From: Paraburkholderia kirstenboschensis
GTDB taxonomy: Bacteria; Pseudomonadota; Gammaproteobacteria; Burkholderiales; Burkholderiaceae
Assembly (NCBI RefSeq): GCF_904848585.1
Contig: NZ_CAJHCR010000005.1
Coordinates: 124,001-188,000 of the forward strand
DNA: 64,000 bases
Direction: 5' to 3'
Under the pieces are notes generated by a model, which saw nothing but the letters and a program-made list of their open reading frames with translations, searched no databases and was not told where the DNA came from. Below are positions 49,593 through 58,409 of this stretch, piece by piece; the first letter of the stretch is position 1; every line of letters begins with the position of its first letter. The position numbers and the translations under genes were made by a program.

Positions 49593-50509
49593 AAATCAAG
49601 GTAATGGGCTCATCGGCGGGTGGCGGCTTTCCGCAATGGAACTGCAACTGCCGCAATTGCGACGGCGTGCGGCGCGGCACGCTGAAGGCAACGCGCCGCA
49701 CTCAATCGTCGATTGCGATCAGCGCGAACGGCGAGGACTGGCTGCTCGTCAATGCGTCGCCCGATCTGCTCGCACAAATTGCCGCAAACCCCGAACTTCA
49801 ACCGGCTCGACGCGCGCGCGACAGCGGCATTGCCGCGGTGCTCGTCATCGACGCGCAGATCGATCACGTCACCGGCCTGTTGATGCTGCGCGAGCGCGAC
49901 ACGCCGCTGCCGCTCTACGCGACCGATGCCGTCTGGCAAGACCTGACGAGCGGCTTTCCGATCGCGCCGATGCTCTCGCACTACTGCGGCGTCGAACATT
50001 GCCGCATCGCTTTGGACGGCGCGCCGCTCGCCGTCGACGCGCTACCCGGCCTGGAGATCCACGCGTTGCCGCTCTCCAGCAAGGCGCCGCCCTACTCGCC
50101 GCATCGCAACGCGCCGGAGCGCGGCGACAACATCGGGCTCGTCATCACCAACCGGCAAACAGGCAATCGCGTGTTCTATGCACCGGGCCTCGGCGCGATC
50201 GAAACACACGTGCTCGATGCGATGCGCGACGCGGATCTGCTGCTCGTCGACGGCACGCTGTGGACCGCCGATGAAATGATCCGCCTCGGCCTCTCGAAGA
50301 AAACCGCGGCGGATATGGGTCATCTGCAGCAATCCGGCCCCGGTGGCATGATCGAAGTACTGGACTCGCTTGCCGGGCTGCAGGTCCGCAAGGTACTCAT
50401 CCACATCAACAACACGAATCCGATTCTCGTCGAGGATGGTGCCGAGCGCCGCATCCTCACGGAGCACGGCATTGAAGTTGCGTACGACGGCATGACGTTC
50501 GAACTATGA
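49589..50509 (+). CDS. pqqB: PqqB
   Basis: Metallo-beta-lactamase-fold protein of 306 residues, shown in recent work to act as an iron-dependent hydroxylase on the Glu-Tyr-derived intermediate of PQQ. Seen: IKVMGSSAGGGFPQWNCNCRNCDGVR with the Cys motif that binds metal, VLVIDAQIDHVTGLLMLRE as the metal-site strand, and LLVDGTLWTADEMI. Starts on the ATGA at the end of the peptidase gene. Confidence 0.95.
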   Translation: MKIKVMGSSAGGGFPQWNCNCRNCDGVRRGTLKATRRTQSSIAISANGEDWLLVNASPDLLAQIAANPELQPARRARDSGIAAVLVIDAQIDHVTGLLMLRERDTPLPLYATDAVWQDLTSGFPIAPMLSHYCGVEHCRIALDGAPLAVDALPGLEIHALPLSSKAPPYSPHRNAPERGDNIGLVITNRQTGNRVFYAPGLGAIETHVLDAMRDADLLLVDGTLWTADEMIRLGLSKKTAADMGHLQQSGPGGMIEVLDSLAGLQVRKVLIHINNTNPILVEDGAERRILTEHGIEVAYDGMTFEL

Positions 50510-50552
50510 AGCGCGCGCAAGAAGCATTGACGGCGCACGAACCGGAGATCGC

Positions 50553-51350
50553 ATGAACGCGAAAGACACCTTGAGCACAGCACCGCGCGACGCCGCCCAG
50601 AGCGGCGAAAAGCACGGCGGCGAAAAGCACGGCGGCGAAAAGCACGGCGGCGAAAAGCCCGGCGGCGAAGCCTGGACGCGCGAGGAATTCGAAGCGCAGC
50701 TACGCGCGAAGGGCACGGCGTATCACATTCACCATCCGTTCAATGTGAAGATGAATAGCGGCGGCTGCTCGCGCGAACAGATTCGCGGCTGGGTCGCGAA
50801 CCGCTTCTATTACCAGATCAATATTCCGCTGAAAGACGCGGCGGTGCTGTCGAACTGTCCGGATCGCGAGACGCGCCGCCGCTGGGTGCTGCGCATTCTC
50901 GATCACGACGGCTACGGCGGCGAGGAAGGCGGCATAGAAACATGGGCGCGTCTTGGCGACGCGGTCGGCCTATCGCGCGACGAACTGTGGTCGCTCAAGC
51001 ATGTGACGCCGGGCGTGCGCTTTGCCGTCGACGCGTACGTGAATTTCGCGCGCCGTGCGCCATGGCAGGAATCGGTGTGTTCGTCGCTGACGGAAATGTT
51101 CGCGCCGCAGGTGCATCGCGACCGGCTCGCAAGCTGGCCCGAACACTATCCGTGGATCGAAGCTTCCGGCCTTGCTTATTTCCGCTCACGCATTACGCTC
51201 GCGCAGCGCGACGTTGAGCACGGTCTCGAAGTCACGCTCGACCATTTCACGCGTCGCGAACAGCAGGAACGTGCGCTCGAAATTCTGCAATTCAAGCTCG
51301 ACATTCTGTGGACCATGCTGGACTCGATCGAAAAGGCTTTTCCGCAATGA
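50553..51350 (+). CDS. pqqC: PqqC, PQQ synthase
   Basis: Cofactor-free oxidase that closes and oxidises the last intermediate to PQQ. The 265-residue product contains YHIHHPFNVKMNSGGCSREQIRGWVANRFYYQ, DREVRRRW-like NCPDRETRRRWVLRILDHDG and the helix bundle ending FKLDILWTMLDSIEKAFP. The first 30 residues are not normal for the family: a run of GGEKH units made by 15-nt repeats (50604-50663). The stop overlaps pqqD by 4 nt. Confidence 0.96.
   Translation: MNAKDTLSTAPRDAAQSGEKHGGEKHGGEKHGGEKPGGEAWTREEFEAQLRAKGTAYHIHHPFNVKMNSGGCSREQIRGWVANRFYYQINIPLKDAAVLSNCPDRETRRRWVLRILDHDGYGGEEGGIETWARLGDAVGLSRDELWSLKHVTPGVRFAVDAYVNFARRAPWQESVCSSLTEMFAPQVHRDRLASWPEHYPWIEASGLAYFRSRITLAQRDVEHGLEVTLDHFTRREQQERALEILQFKLDILWTMLDSIEKAFPQ
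50604..50663. repeat. 15-nt tandem repeat, four copies
   Basis: Four copies of GGCGAAAAGCACGGC (last with one change) code for GEKHG units in the N-terminal extension of PqqC. In-frame, His/Glu-rich product that could bind metal or be without function. Confidence 0.9.
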
Positions 51351-51616
51351 ACGACATGTCCAACGCGGAACGTCCCGCGCTCAACAAGCTGTTTCGCCTG
51401 CAATGGGAACCGGCGCAAGACGCTCACGTGCTGCTCTATCCGGAAGGGATGGTGAAGCTCAACCAGAGCGCGGCGGAGATTCTCAAACGGTGCGACGGCA
51501 CGCGCGACATGAAGGCGCTGATTGCCGATCTGGAGCAGGCGTTCAACGCCACCGGACTCGGTCCCGAAGTGCGCGCATTCGTCGCCGAAGCGCATTCACG
51601 TGGATGGCTGGAGTAG
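51347..51616 (+). CDS. pqqD: PqqD, PqqA-binding chaperone
   Basis: 89-residue protein that binds PqqA and presents it to PqqE. RLQWEPAQDAHVLLYPEGMVKLNQSAAEILKRCDGTRDMKALIADLEQAF is the complete family domain. ATGA overlap with pqqC; pqqE follows 4 nt later. Confidence 0.95.
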   Translation: MNDMSNAERPALNKLFRLQWEPAQDAHVLLYPEGMVKLNQSAAEILKRCDGTRDMKALIADLEQAFNATGLGPEVRAFVAEAHSRGWLE

Positions 51617-51620
51617 CGCG

Positions 51621-52823
51621 ATGACCGACCTTTCGCAACCCGTTGCCGACGCACGGTCTCAAGCCGTGCCGGACGGCGTCGCGCCGCCGCTGTGGCTGCT
51701 CGCGGAGTTGACCTACCGCTGCCCGCTGCATTGCGCGTTCTGCTACAACCCGGTCGACTACACCGACCACAGTCGTGAACTCAGCACCGAGCAATGGCTC
51801 GGCGTGCTGCGCGACGCGCGCGCGCTCGGCGCCGCGCAACTCGGGTTTTCGGGCGGTGAACCGCTAGTGCGCGACGATCTGGAAGTGCTCGTCGAAGAAG
51901 CACGGCGGCTAGGGTTCTATACGAATCTGATCACCTCCGGCGTCGGTTTGACTGACAAGCGCCTCGGCGATCTGAAGGCAGCCGGCCTCGATCACATCCA
52001 GTTGTCGTTTCAGGATTCGACACAGGAACTCAACGACTTTCTGAGCAGCACGCGCACGTTCGATCTCAAACAGCGGGTTGCCGCGTCGATCAAGCGGCAC
52101 GGCTTTCCAATGGTGCTGAACTGCGTGCTGCATCGCTACAACCTTCCGCACGTCGATAAGATCATCGACATGGCGCTCGCGATGGGCGCCGAGTATCTGG
52201 AGCTCGCGAACACGCAGTACTACGGCTGGGCGCACCACAATCAGGCTCAACTGATGCCGACGCGCGAGCAGCTCGAAGAAGCGGAAGCCGTGGTGGAGCG
52301 TTACCGACGCACGCATGGCGACCGGTGCAAGATCTTCTTCGTCGTGCCTGACTACTTCGAACGACGCCCGAAGCGCTGCATGAACGGCTGGGGCGCGGTC
52401 TTCCTTGGCGTGGCGCCCGACGGTGCAGCGCTGCCGTGTCACGCCGCGCGAGGTCTGCCCGGACTCGTGCTGCCAAACGTGAAAGAAATGCCGCTGCGCG
52501 AGATCTGGTACCACAGCGACGCGTTCAACCGCTTTCGCGGTCTGCAGTGGATGAAGGAGCCGTGCCGCAGTTGCGAGGAGAAGGAGCGCGATCTCGGCGG
52601 CTGTCGCTGCCAGGCGTATCTGCTCACCGGCGACGCAGCCAATGCCGACCCGGTTTGCGACAAGTCGCCGTCGCATGAAAAAGTGGTGAACGTGACGCGC
52701 CTGGCGGCAATGGCAAGCACACCGCGCGAGCAACCGATCCTGTTTCGTAACGACGCGAACTCGCGCAAGCTTCTGGCGGCGCAAGCGGCGGATAAGCCGC
52801 AAGACGGCGGCGATTGCAAGTAA
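51621..52823 (+). CDS. pqqE: PqqE, radical SAM enzyme
   Basis: Radical SAM/SPASM enzyme of 400 residues that forms the carbon-carbon bond between Glu16 and Tyr20 of PqqA. CPLHCAFC (Cys34, Cys38, Cys41) binds the SAM iron-sulfur cluster; GFSGGEPLVRDDLE is the GGEP motif; the SPASM domain cysteines appear in CMNGW, PCHAARGLPG, CRSCEEKERDLGGCRCQ and PVCDKS. The C-terminal 50 residues after this are an extension. End of pqqB-C-D-E. Confidence 0.97.
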   Translation: MTDLSQPVADARSQAVPDGVAPPLWLLAELTYRCPLHCAFCYNPVDYTDHSRELSTEQWLGVLRDARALGAAQLGFSGGEPLVRDDLEVLVEEARRLGFYTNLITSGVGLTDKRLGDLKAAGLDHIQLSFQDSTQELNDFLSSTRTFDLKQRVAASIKRHGFPMVLNCVLHRYNLPHVDKIIDMALAMGAEYLELANTQYYGWAHHNQAQLMPTREQLEEAEAVVERYRRTHGDRCKIFFVVPDYFERRPKRCMNGWGAVFLGVAPDGAALPCHAARGLPGLVLPNVKEMPLREIWYHSDAFNRFRGLQWMKEPCRSCEEKERDLGGCRCQAYLLTGDAANADPVCDKSPSHEKVVNVTRLAAMASTPREQPILFRNDANSRKLLAAQAADKPQDGGDCK

Positions 52824-52906
52824 GTTGCAGGAGACGGTACTGCAGGGAACCGGAGTTACGCGCTGAAGTGCGAACTCTGATCGACCGCGTTGCATGGAGG
52901 CTGAGC

Positions 52907-53569
52907 ATGGCAGGGGCGGAAATTTCAGTGTTGCTCGTCGACGATCACGCCGTGGTGCGCGAAGGCTACCGGCGTCTGCTCGAAGTGAATGCCGACGTGC
53001 ACGTGTGCGGCGAGGCGGCCGACGCCACGCTCGCCTATCAGCGCTTCTGTGCGCTGCGGCCCGATGTCGTCGTGATGGACGTGTCGCTGCCGGGAGCAAG
53101 CGGCATCGAGGCGATGCGGCGCATGCTCGCGCGCGAGCCCGATGCCCGGGTGCTGATTTTCAGCGTGCATGAAGAAGCGATTTTCGTGCGCCGCGCACTC
53201 GACGCCGGCGCACTCGGCTATGTGACCAAGGCCAGCGCGCCCGATGTGCTCGTGGAAGCGGTTCGCACCATCGCAAGGCGCGCGAGCTATCTGAGCCCCG
53301 ACATCTCGCAGGCGCTCGCGCTGCGCAACGCATTCAGCGAAGGCCCGCCCGGGCGGCAGTTATCCGCGCGCGAATTCGAGGTGCTGCGTCTGCTCGTACA
53401 GGGTTACACGCTGCCTAGCATCGCCGAAAAACTCGGTCTTAGCCAGAAGACGGTGGCCAATCACCAGTCCGTAATCCGGCAGAAGTTCGGCGCCGACAAC
53501 GGTGTTCAACTCGCGCAAATGGCAAGCCGCCTCGGTCTTCAGTTCACGGGTTCCGCAAGCCCCGCCTGA
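52907..53569 (+). CDS. NarL/MoxX-type response regulator
   Basis: Response regulator of 220 residues. The receiver domain has acidic pair Asp12-Asp13, phosphoacceptor Asp58 (VVVMDVSLPGASG) and the conserved Lys in YVTKAS; the LuxR-type DNA-binding domain covers about 150-212 (LSAREFEVLRLLVQGYTLPSIAEKLGLSQKTVANHQSVIRQKFG). The start at 52907 follows GGAGG. It is 83 nt after pqqE and convergent with a NarX-type kinase; the pair resembles MoxX/MoxY, which control methanol oxidation in Paracoccus. Targets among xox or pqq genes are likely by position. Confidence 0.9.
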   Translation: MAGAEISVLLVDDHAVVREGYRRLLEVNADVHVCGEAADATLAYQRFCALRPDVVVMDVSLPGASGIEAMRRMLAREPDARVLIFSVHEEAIFVRRALDAGALGYVTKASAPDVLVEAVRTIARRASYLSPDISQALALRNAFSEGPPGRQLSAREFEVLRLLVQGYTLPSIAEKLGLSQKTVANHQSVIRQKFGADNGVQLAQMASRLGLQFTGSASPA

Positions 53570-54561
53570 GCGGGCACGCGCGCGCAAAACAGGAAGCCGC
53601 CTTCGGGCTTGCTCGCCACATGAAACTCGCCGCCGAGCGCCTCGACGCGCTCGCGCATGCCGATCAGACCCAGCCCGTCGCGCGGTGCATCGAGATCGAC
53701 GCCGGGGCCGTCGTCGGCCATGGTCACGACGATTTCGTCGATCGGTTCGTTCGCCTCTGCAGTTTCTTCCGATATGTGCGCCTCGCGCGGCGCGCGCACC
53801 ATGAACACCTCCACGCGCGAGTTGCGTGCAAACTTCGAGACGTTCGTCAGCCCTTCCTGCACGAGCCGGTAGAGCGTAATGGTCAACGCGTCACTGAGCC
53901 CCGCGTAATCGCCTTCTATCGTCAGCGAGAACGACGCATCGGGCAGCCGCTCGCGCCAGCCGTCGATGCAATGTTCGAGCGCGCTCGGCAAGCCGAATTC
54001 GTCGAGACCGATGGGCCGCAGCCGCCGGATCATGCCGCCGATCTGCCGGTACACATGGCTCGCGCTCTGCATCAGACCGAGCGATATGCGATGAACCTCC
54101 GGCTCGCGCGCCGCCGACAGATCGCGGATGCGCGCCGCGTCGAGTGAAATTGCGTTCAGGTATTGGCCGAGTTCATCGTGCAGTTCGCGCGCGAGATGAC
54201 GGCGCTCGATCTCCTGCGCCTGCAACGCCTGATTGGCGAGACGCCGGTTGTCGGCCAGCAGGCGTTCGGCCTGTTTCTCGAGCGCGCGCCGATACGCAAG
54301 CTCGCGGCGCGTCTCGCGATAGCGCCGCCACGCGAACCAGGCGAGGCCCATAGCAAGCACGCACAGCGTGCCCGGCAATTCGTCGAGCTGGAAGCGCTCC
54401 AGACCTCGCGTCCAGCGATAGGCGCGCTCGCTTGCATCGAACACCGAGCTGAGCACGGCAGCGAGCGTAGTCAGCGCGAGCACACATGCGAGATCGCGCG
54501 GAACCGTCGAATGCGGCGGATCGCGGCGCGCTGAGGAAGGTTTCGGGGAATCGCTCGACAT
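53539..54561 (-). CDS. NarX/MoxY-type sensor histidine kinase
   Basis: Histidine kinase of the HisKA_3 class, 340 residues. Two N-terminal membrane helices (about 25-42 and 65-80) enclose a very short external loop, so it probably senses a membrane or cytoplasmic signal. Then comes a coiled coil (about 84-120), the dimerisation box EIERRHLARELHDELGQYLNAIS with phospho-His, and the ATPase domain (LVQEGLTNVSKFARNS, then VTMADDGPGVDLDAPRDGLGLIGMRERVEALGGEF). Start ATG at 54561; a GTG directly before it is also possible. Its 3' end overlaps the convergent response regulator by 31 nt. Confidence 0.9.
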   Translation of the reverse strand: MSSDSPKPSSARRDPPHSTVPRDLACVLALTTLAAVLSSVFDASERAYRWTRGLERFQLDELPGTLCVLAMGLAWFAWRRYRETRRELAYRRALEKQAERLLADNRRLANQALQAQEIERRHLARELHDELGQYLNAISLDAARIRDLSAAREPEVHRISLGLMQSASHVYRQIGGMIRRLRPIGLDEFGLPSALEHCIDGWRERLPDASFSLTIEGDYAGLSDALTITLYRLVQEGLTNVSKFARNSRVEVFMVRAPREAHISEETAEANEPIDEIVVTMADDGPGVDLDAPRDGLGLIGMRERVEALGGEFHVASKPEGGFLFCARVPAQAGLAEPVN

Positions 54562-54765
54562 CACGTTTGCATTCTACTCAGGCCGGTCGGACACGAAGTC
54601 TGGTTGCAACGAGTTAGGGAACGCTTCCTCGCGATTTCGGGAAAAGCTCCCGAGCTTCCGCGCGATGGCGCATGCGAAGCTTTGCACACCTTGAAAGAAA
54701 GCGCTACGCATGCCGCAACGCGGCTGCGCCATGAAGAAAGCGTCGCCCCGGCAGGAGACAGAATA

Positions 54766-57213
54766 ATGAATATCGCATCACGCGTGCGCCGCGCCAATAC
54801 CGTGCTCAAACTGCGGCGGCGTGCCGGCCTTACGCTTGGATTCGGCAGCGCGCTTGCAAGCATTTCGGTCGGCGCGTGGGCTGACGCGCAACCAGCGGTG
54901 GGGGCTTCGGCATCGGCTTCGGCTTCGGCTTCGGCTTCGGCTTCGGCTTCGGCTTCGGCTTCGGCTTCGGCTTCGGCTTCGGCATCGGCATCGGCTTCGG
55001 CATCGGCATCGGCGGAAGTTGCCGAGACGGCTGCGGACGGAGCGACAATCACGCTCGCGCCCGTCGTGGTAGTCGGCACCACGCCGCTTCTCGGTATCGG
55101 CACGCCGCTCGCGCAGGTGCCGGCCAATGTGCAAACGGTCCACGCGCAAGACATCGCGCAGCAGCACCGCAGCACGCTCACCGATTACTTCGCGAAGAAT
55201 CTGCCGAGCGTCGATATCGCCGACGCGCAAGGCAATCCGTACCAGATGAACGTCAACTATCGCGGCTTCACTGCGTCGCCATTGTTGGGCACACCGCAAG
55301 GCATTTCGGTGTTCGTCGACGGCGTGCGCGTGAACGAGCCGTTCGGCGACGTGGTCAACTGGGACGTGCTGCCACAGCAAGCCATCGACACGATTCAACT
55401 GATCCCGGGTTCCAATCCGACCTATGGCCTGAACACGCTCGGCGGCGCGCTTGCGATCTCCACGAAGAACGGCAAGACGAGCCCCGGCGGCGAGGCCGAG
55501 GTGGCGCTCGGCTCCTGGGGCCGCAAGACCGCGCAGATCGAACAAGGCGGCACGATCGGGCAGAACCTCGACTACTACGTGACCGGCAACGTGGCCAACG
55601 ACAACGGCTGGGCCGAGCAGAATGCAAGCCGCGTGCGCCAGATCTTCGGCAAGCTGCGTTATACCGATGCGGACACAACGTTGTCACTGTCGGCGGGCGG
55701 CGCGGACAACGATCTGCACGGCACGCAGACCATTCCGCGCTCGTTTCTTGGCAACCCGAAGCAGCCTTACACGTATCCCGACCAGAACCTGAACACGGCG
55801 GGCTACCTGACGCTCTCCGGCGAACACTACTTCAACGACAACGTAGAACTGAGCGGCAATGTGTACTACCGGCATTTCCGCAACAGCAACCTGAGCAGCA
55901 ACACCAATCCGAACTTCGGCTCCATCGGGGACGACGGCGACGTCGACACCACGCAGGCGACCAACGAAAAATCAGTGGTCTCGACCGAGAGCTACGGCGC
56001 GAGCCTGCAGCTCACGCTGCTCGGCAAACTCGGCGGCATGGAGAACCAGTTCGTGGCCGGCGTGTCGGCGGACATCGCGAATTCGCGCTACACGGAATCG
56101 TCGCAAGACGCGGTGTTCACCGACTCGCGCGCGACAGTCGGCATCGGCGATTTCACCCAGCAGACCGCGGCGAAAACGCATAACGGCAACTACGGCATCT
56201 ACATGCAAGACACGTTGTCGCTGACAAAGCAATGGGCGCTGACGCTTGCGGGACGCTACAACTGGGCCGATGCCACCATCGGCGACTCAAGCGGCCTTCA
56301 GCCGCAACTGAACGGACACCATACGTTTTCCCGATTCAATCCGGCAGTCGGAATCAACTGGAATCCGACCTCGGCATTCACGGCCTATGCCACTTATAAC
56401 GAAGGAATGCGCTCGCCCACCGCGATCGAACTCGCCTGCGCGGACCCCGCCGCGCCCTGCTCGCTGCCGAACGACTTCGTGTCCGACCCGGCGCTGCAAC
56501 CGGTGATCTCGAAGACCTTCGAGTTCGGCGCGCGCGGACGGGTCGGCCAGGCGACGACATGGAGCGCCGCCGTCTATAGAACGACGCTCGACAACGACAT
56601 AGAGTTCATCAGCAGCAACGGCGCGGCGAGCAATCGGGGCTTCTTCCAGAACGTCGGCCGCACACGTCGGCAAGGCTTCGAGCTAGCCGGGCGCAGCCAG
56701 CTGGGTCCGCTCGCCGTGACGGCAAGCTACAGCTATATCGACGCAACCTACCAGTCGGCCTGGACCGAGAGCAGCCCAAGCAATTCGAGCGCGGACGCGA
56801 ACGGCAACATCGACGTGAAGCCCGGCGACCATCTTCCCGGAATTCCGGCGAACACGGTCAAGCTGCAGCTCGACTATGCAGCCACCGCGAAGTGGAAGGT
56901 TGGCGCGAACCTCACGTGGCGCGGCGGCATCTATGCGCAGGGCGACGAAAACAACCAGGACGTGAACGGCAAGATCGCCGGCTATCTGCTGATCGATCTG
57001 GATACGTCCTATCAGGTCACCAAACAGTTGCAGGTCTTCGCGAACATCACGAACCTGCTCGACAAGCGCTATGCGAGCTTCGGCACGCTAGGAGAGAACT
57101 TCTTCAACGGCCCCAACCATACGTTCGACGGCGCGAACCCCAGCAACGAGCAGTTCGTCGGCCCGGGCGCGCCGCGCGGGTTCTGGGTCGGCCTGCGCTA
57201 TGCGTGGAAATGA
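54766..57213 (+). CDS. TonB-dependent outer-membrane receptor with Ala-Ser repeat
   Basis: TonB-dependent receptor of 815 residues. A signal peptide (to about residue 40, VGAWADAQ) is followed by an 18-fold Ala-Ser repeat (residues 47-82), then the plug (ITLAPVVVVGTTPL as possible TonB box region; NVNYRGFTASPLLGTPQGISVFVDGVRVNEPFGDVVNWDVLPQQAIDTIQLIPGS) and a 22-strand barrel ending in an aromatic residue pattern (GFWVGLRYAWK). The ligand is unknown. Lying between the pqq/kinase genes and a PQQ-linked propeller protein, a role in taking up a metal chelate for XoxF, perhaps a lanthanide, is an inference. The ATG at 54766 follows GGCAGGAGACAG. Confidence 0.88.
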   Translation: MNIASRVRRANTVLKLRRRAGLTLGFGSALASISVGAWADAQPAVGASASASASASASASASASASASASASASASASASASAEVAETAADGATITLAPVVVVGTTPLLGIGTPLAQVPANVQTVHAQDIAQQHRSTLTDYFAKNLPSVDIADAQGNPYQMNVNYRGFTASPLLGTPQGISVFVDGVRVNEPFGDVVNWDVLPQQAIDTIQLIPGSNPTYGLNTLGGALAISTKNGKTSPGGEAEVALGSWGRKTAQIEQGGTIGQNLDYYVTGNVANDNGWAEQNASRVRQIFGKLRYTDADTTLSLSAGGADNDLHGTQTIPRSFLGNPKQPYTYPDQNLNTAGYLTLSGEHYFNDNVELSGNVYYRHFRNSNLSSNTNPNFGSIGDDGDVDTTQATNEKSVVSTESYGASLQLTLLGKLGGMENQFVAGVSADIANSRYTESSQDAVFTDSRATVGIGDFTQQTAAKTHNGNYGIYMQDTLSLTKQWALTLAGRYNWADATIGDSSGLQPQLNGHHTFSRFNPAVGINWNPTSAFTAYATYNEGMRSPTAIELACADPAAPCSLPNDFVSDPALQPVISKTFEFGARGRVGQATTWSAAVYRTTLDNDIEFISSNGAASNRGFFQNVGRTRRQGFELAGRSQLGPLAVTASYSYIDATYQSAWTESSPSNSSADANGNIDVKPGDHLPGIPANTVKLQLDYAATAKWKVGANLTWRGGIYAQGDENNQDVNGKIAGYLLIDLDTSYQVTKQLQVFANITNLLDKRYASFGTLGENFFNGPNHTFDGANPSNEQFVGPGAPRGFWVGLRYAWK
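54904..55011. repeat. 6-nt tandem repeat, 18 copies
   Basis: Eighteen uninterrupted GCNTCG units (mostly GCTTCG, some GCATCG) code for an Ala-Ser chain between signal peptide and plug of the receptor. Six-base units keep frame, so length variation would alter a linker, not switch the gene off. Confidence 0.95.
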
Positions 57214-57235
57214 CACGATGCGACACGATGCATAC

Positions 57236-57274
57236 GCGAGGCGGTGACACATGATGGACTCGTCATCGCCTCGC
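57236..57274. terminator. hairpin between convergent receptor and propeller genes
   Basis: GCGAGGCGGTGA (57236-57247) pairs with TCATCGCCTCGC (57263-57274), 12 bp with one G-T pair and a 15-nt loop. It lies in the 74-nt gap between convergent genes, fitting a bidirectional terminator, though no T-run follows. Confidence 0.6.
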
Positions 57275-57287
57275 GCATGAACGACAG

Positions 57288-58409
57288 TCAGCGCGATTCG
57301 ATCGAGCCGTCGCTATGCGGATAGGTAACGATGCCCCATGCGAGCGGCAACTGGCCGATCTGCGTAATCGGCTGATAGCTGCGCGCGTCGAGCACGTACA
57401 CCGCGTCGGAGCGCCCGCAGGCCACCAGCAGTTTCGCGCCGTCCGGCGTAAAGCTGAAGTGCCAGCAGCGTTGCCCAACGGGAACGTCGGCGAGATGCTC
57501 GTAGCTGTGGCCGTCGAACACCTGGACCGTCTTGTCGCGCGCCGCGGCGACGAAGAGCCTCTTGCCCTCCGGACCGTACGCCACGCCGTATGGACCGAGC
57601 TTGGTATCCACGGTTCGGACGACCTTGAACGTGTGCGCGTCGATTACGACGAGCTTGCTCAACGACTCGAGCGTGACCACGTATTCCTTGCCATCCGGCG
57701 ACAAGCGGATGCCGCGCGGACGCCCGCCTGCCGCGAGCTTCACGGTCCTGAGCGGCGCGCCCGTTCGCGCGTGATAGACGGAGACCGTGTCGTCGCCTTC
57801 GTTCGTGACGAGCATGCTCTTGCCGTCGCGTGAAAACTCAATGCCCTCGGTTTCGTGACCGCTCGTCACCGAACGCACCACGCGCCAGGTCTTCATATCG
57901 ACGATCGCAATCTCGGCGGGCGGCTTGTTCGCATCGTCATCGTCGTCGGCGTGCGGCTTGTTGGCTGGCTCGTTAGCCGGCTTGCCGGGCTGCGCGTTCG
58001 CGGCGGGCGGGCCGCCGTCTTCACCCGGCTCGTACGTGACGTACGCGTAGCCGTTGTGCACGCGCACAAACTCCGGATTCTTGCCGATTTTCACGCGCTG
58101 CACGACGTCCCCCGAAGCCGTATCGATCACGGCGAGGTCGCCGGTATTCTTGTTGGCCACCAGCAGGCGAGAGCCGTCCGCATTCAGGCTCAACCCGCGC
58201 GGGCCGCCCTCACCGACAGGAAATGTCGTCGTTAGCGTCATCTTGTCGAGGTCGATCACACCCACACCGGCCTTCTCGCTCGTCACATAGGCCGTTGGCG
58301 CCGCGGCTTGCGCCGGGGCCGCCGCGAGTGCGGCAAAGACAGCCGCGGCAGCCGCGGCTAAAACAATGGGTCGTCCCCCTGTTGCTTTACGAACGCGTGT
58401 CTCCAGCAT
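57288..58409 (-). CDS. YVTN-repeat beta-propeller protein, periplasmic
   Basis: Exported beta-propeller of 373 residues. The signal peptide ends near AQAAA (residue 37). YVTN-type blades recur: TAYVTSEKAGVGVIDLDKMTLTTTFPVGEGGPRGLSLNADGSRLLVANKNTGDLAVIDTASGD, then similar ones from residue 165 to the end. Between blades lies a Pro-rich insert with five consecutive aspartates (155-159), a possible cation site. Similar propellers occur with PQQ-dependent alcohol catabolism genes; the function is not settled. Start at 58409 gives the signal peptide; the longer frame upstream has no support. Convergent with the TonB receptor. Confidence 0.85.
   Translation of the reverse strand: MLETRVRKATGGRPIVLAAAAAAVFAALAAAPAQAAAPTAYVTSEKAGVGVIDLDKMTLTTTFPVGEGGPRGLSLNADGSRLLVANKNTGDLAVIDTASGDVVQRVKIGKNPEFVRVHNGYAYVTYEPGEDGGPPAANAQPGKPANEPANKPHADDDDDANKPPAEIAIVDMKTWRVVRSVTSGHETEGIEFSRDGKSMLVTNEGDDTVSVYHARTGAPLRTVKLAAGGRPRGIRLSPDGKEYVVTLESLSKLVVIDAHTFKVVRTVDTKLGPYGVAYGPEGKRLFVAAARDKTVQVFDGHSYEHLADVPVGQRCWHFSFTPDGAKLLVACGRSDAVYVLDARSYQPITQIGQLPLAWGIVTYPHSDGSIESR

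Noticed and set aside
54604..54765. 54-codon upstream extension of the TonB receptor
   Set aside because: It would place the signal peptide inside the protein; the ATG at 54766 has a good ribosome site and a standard signal sequence.
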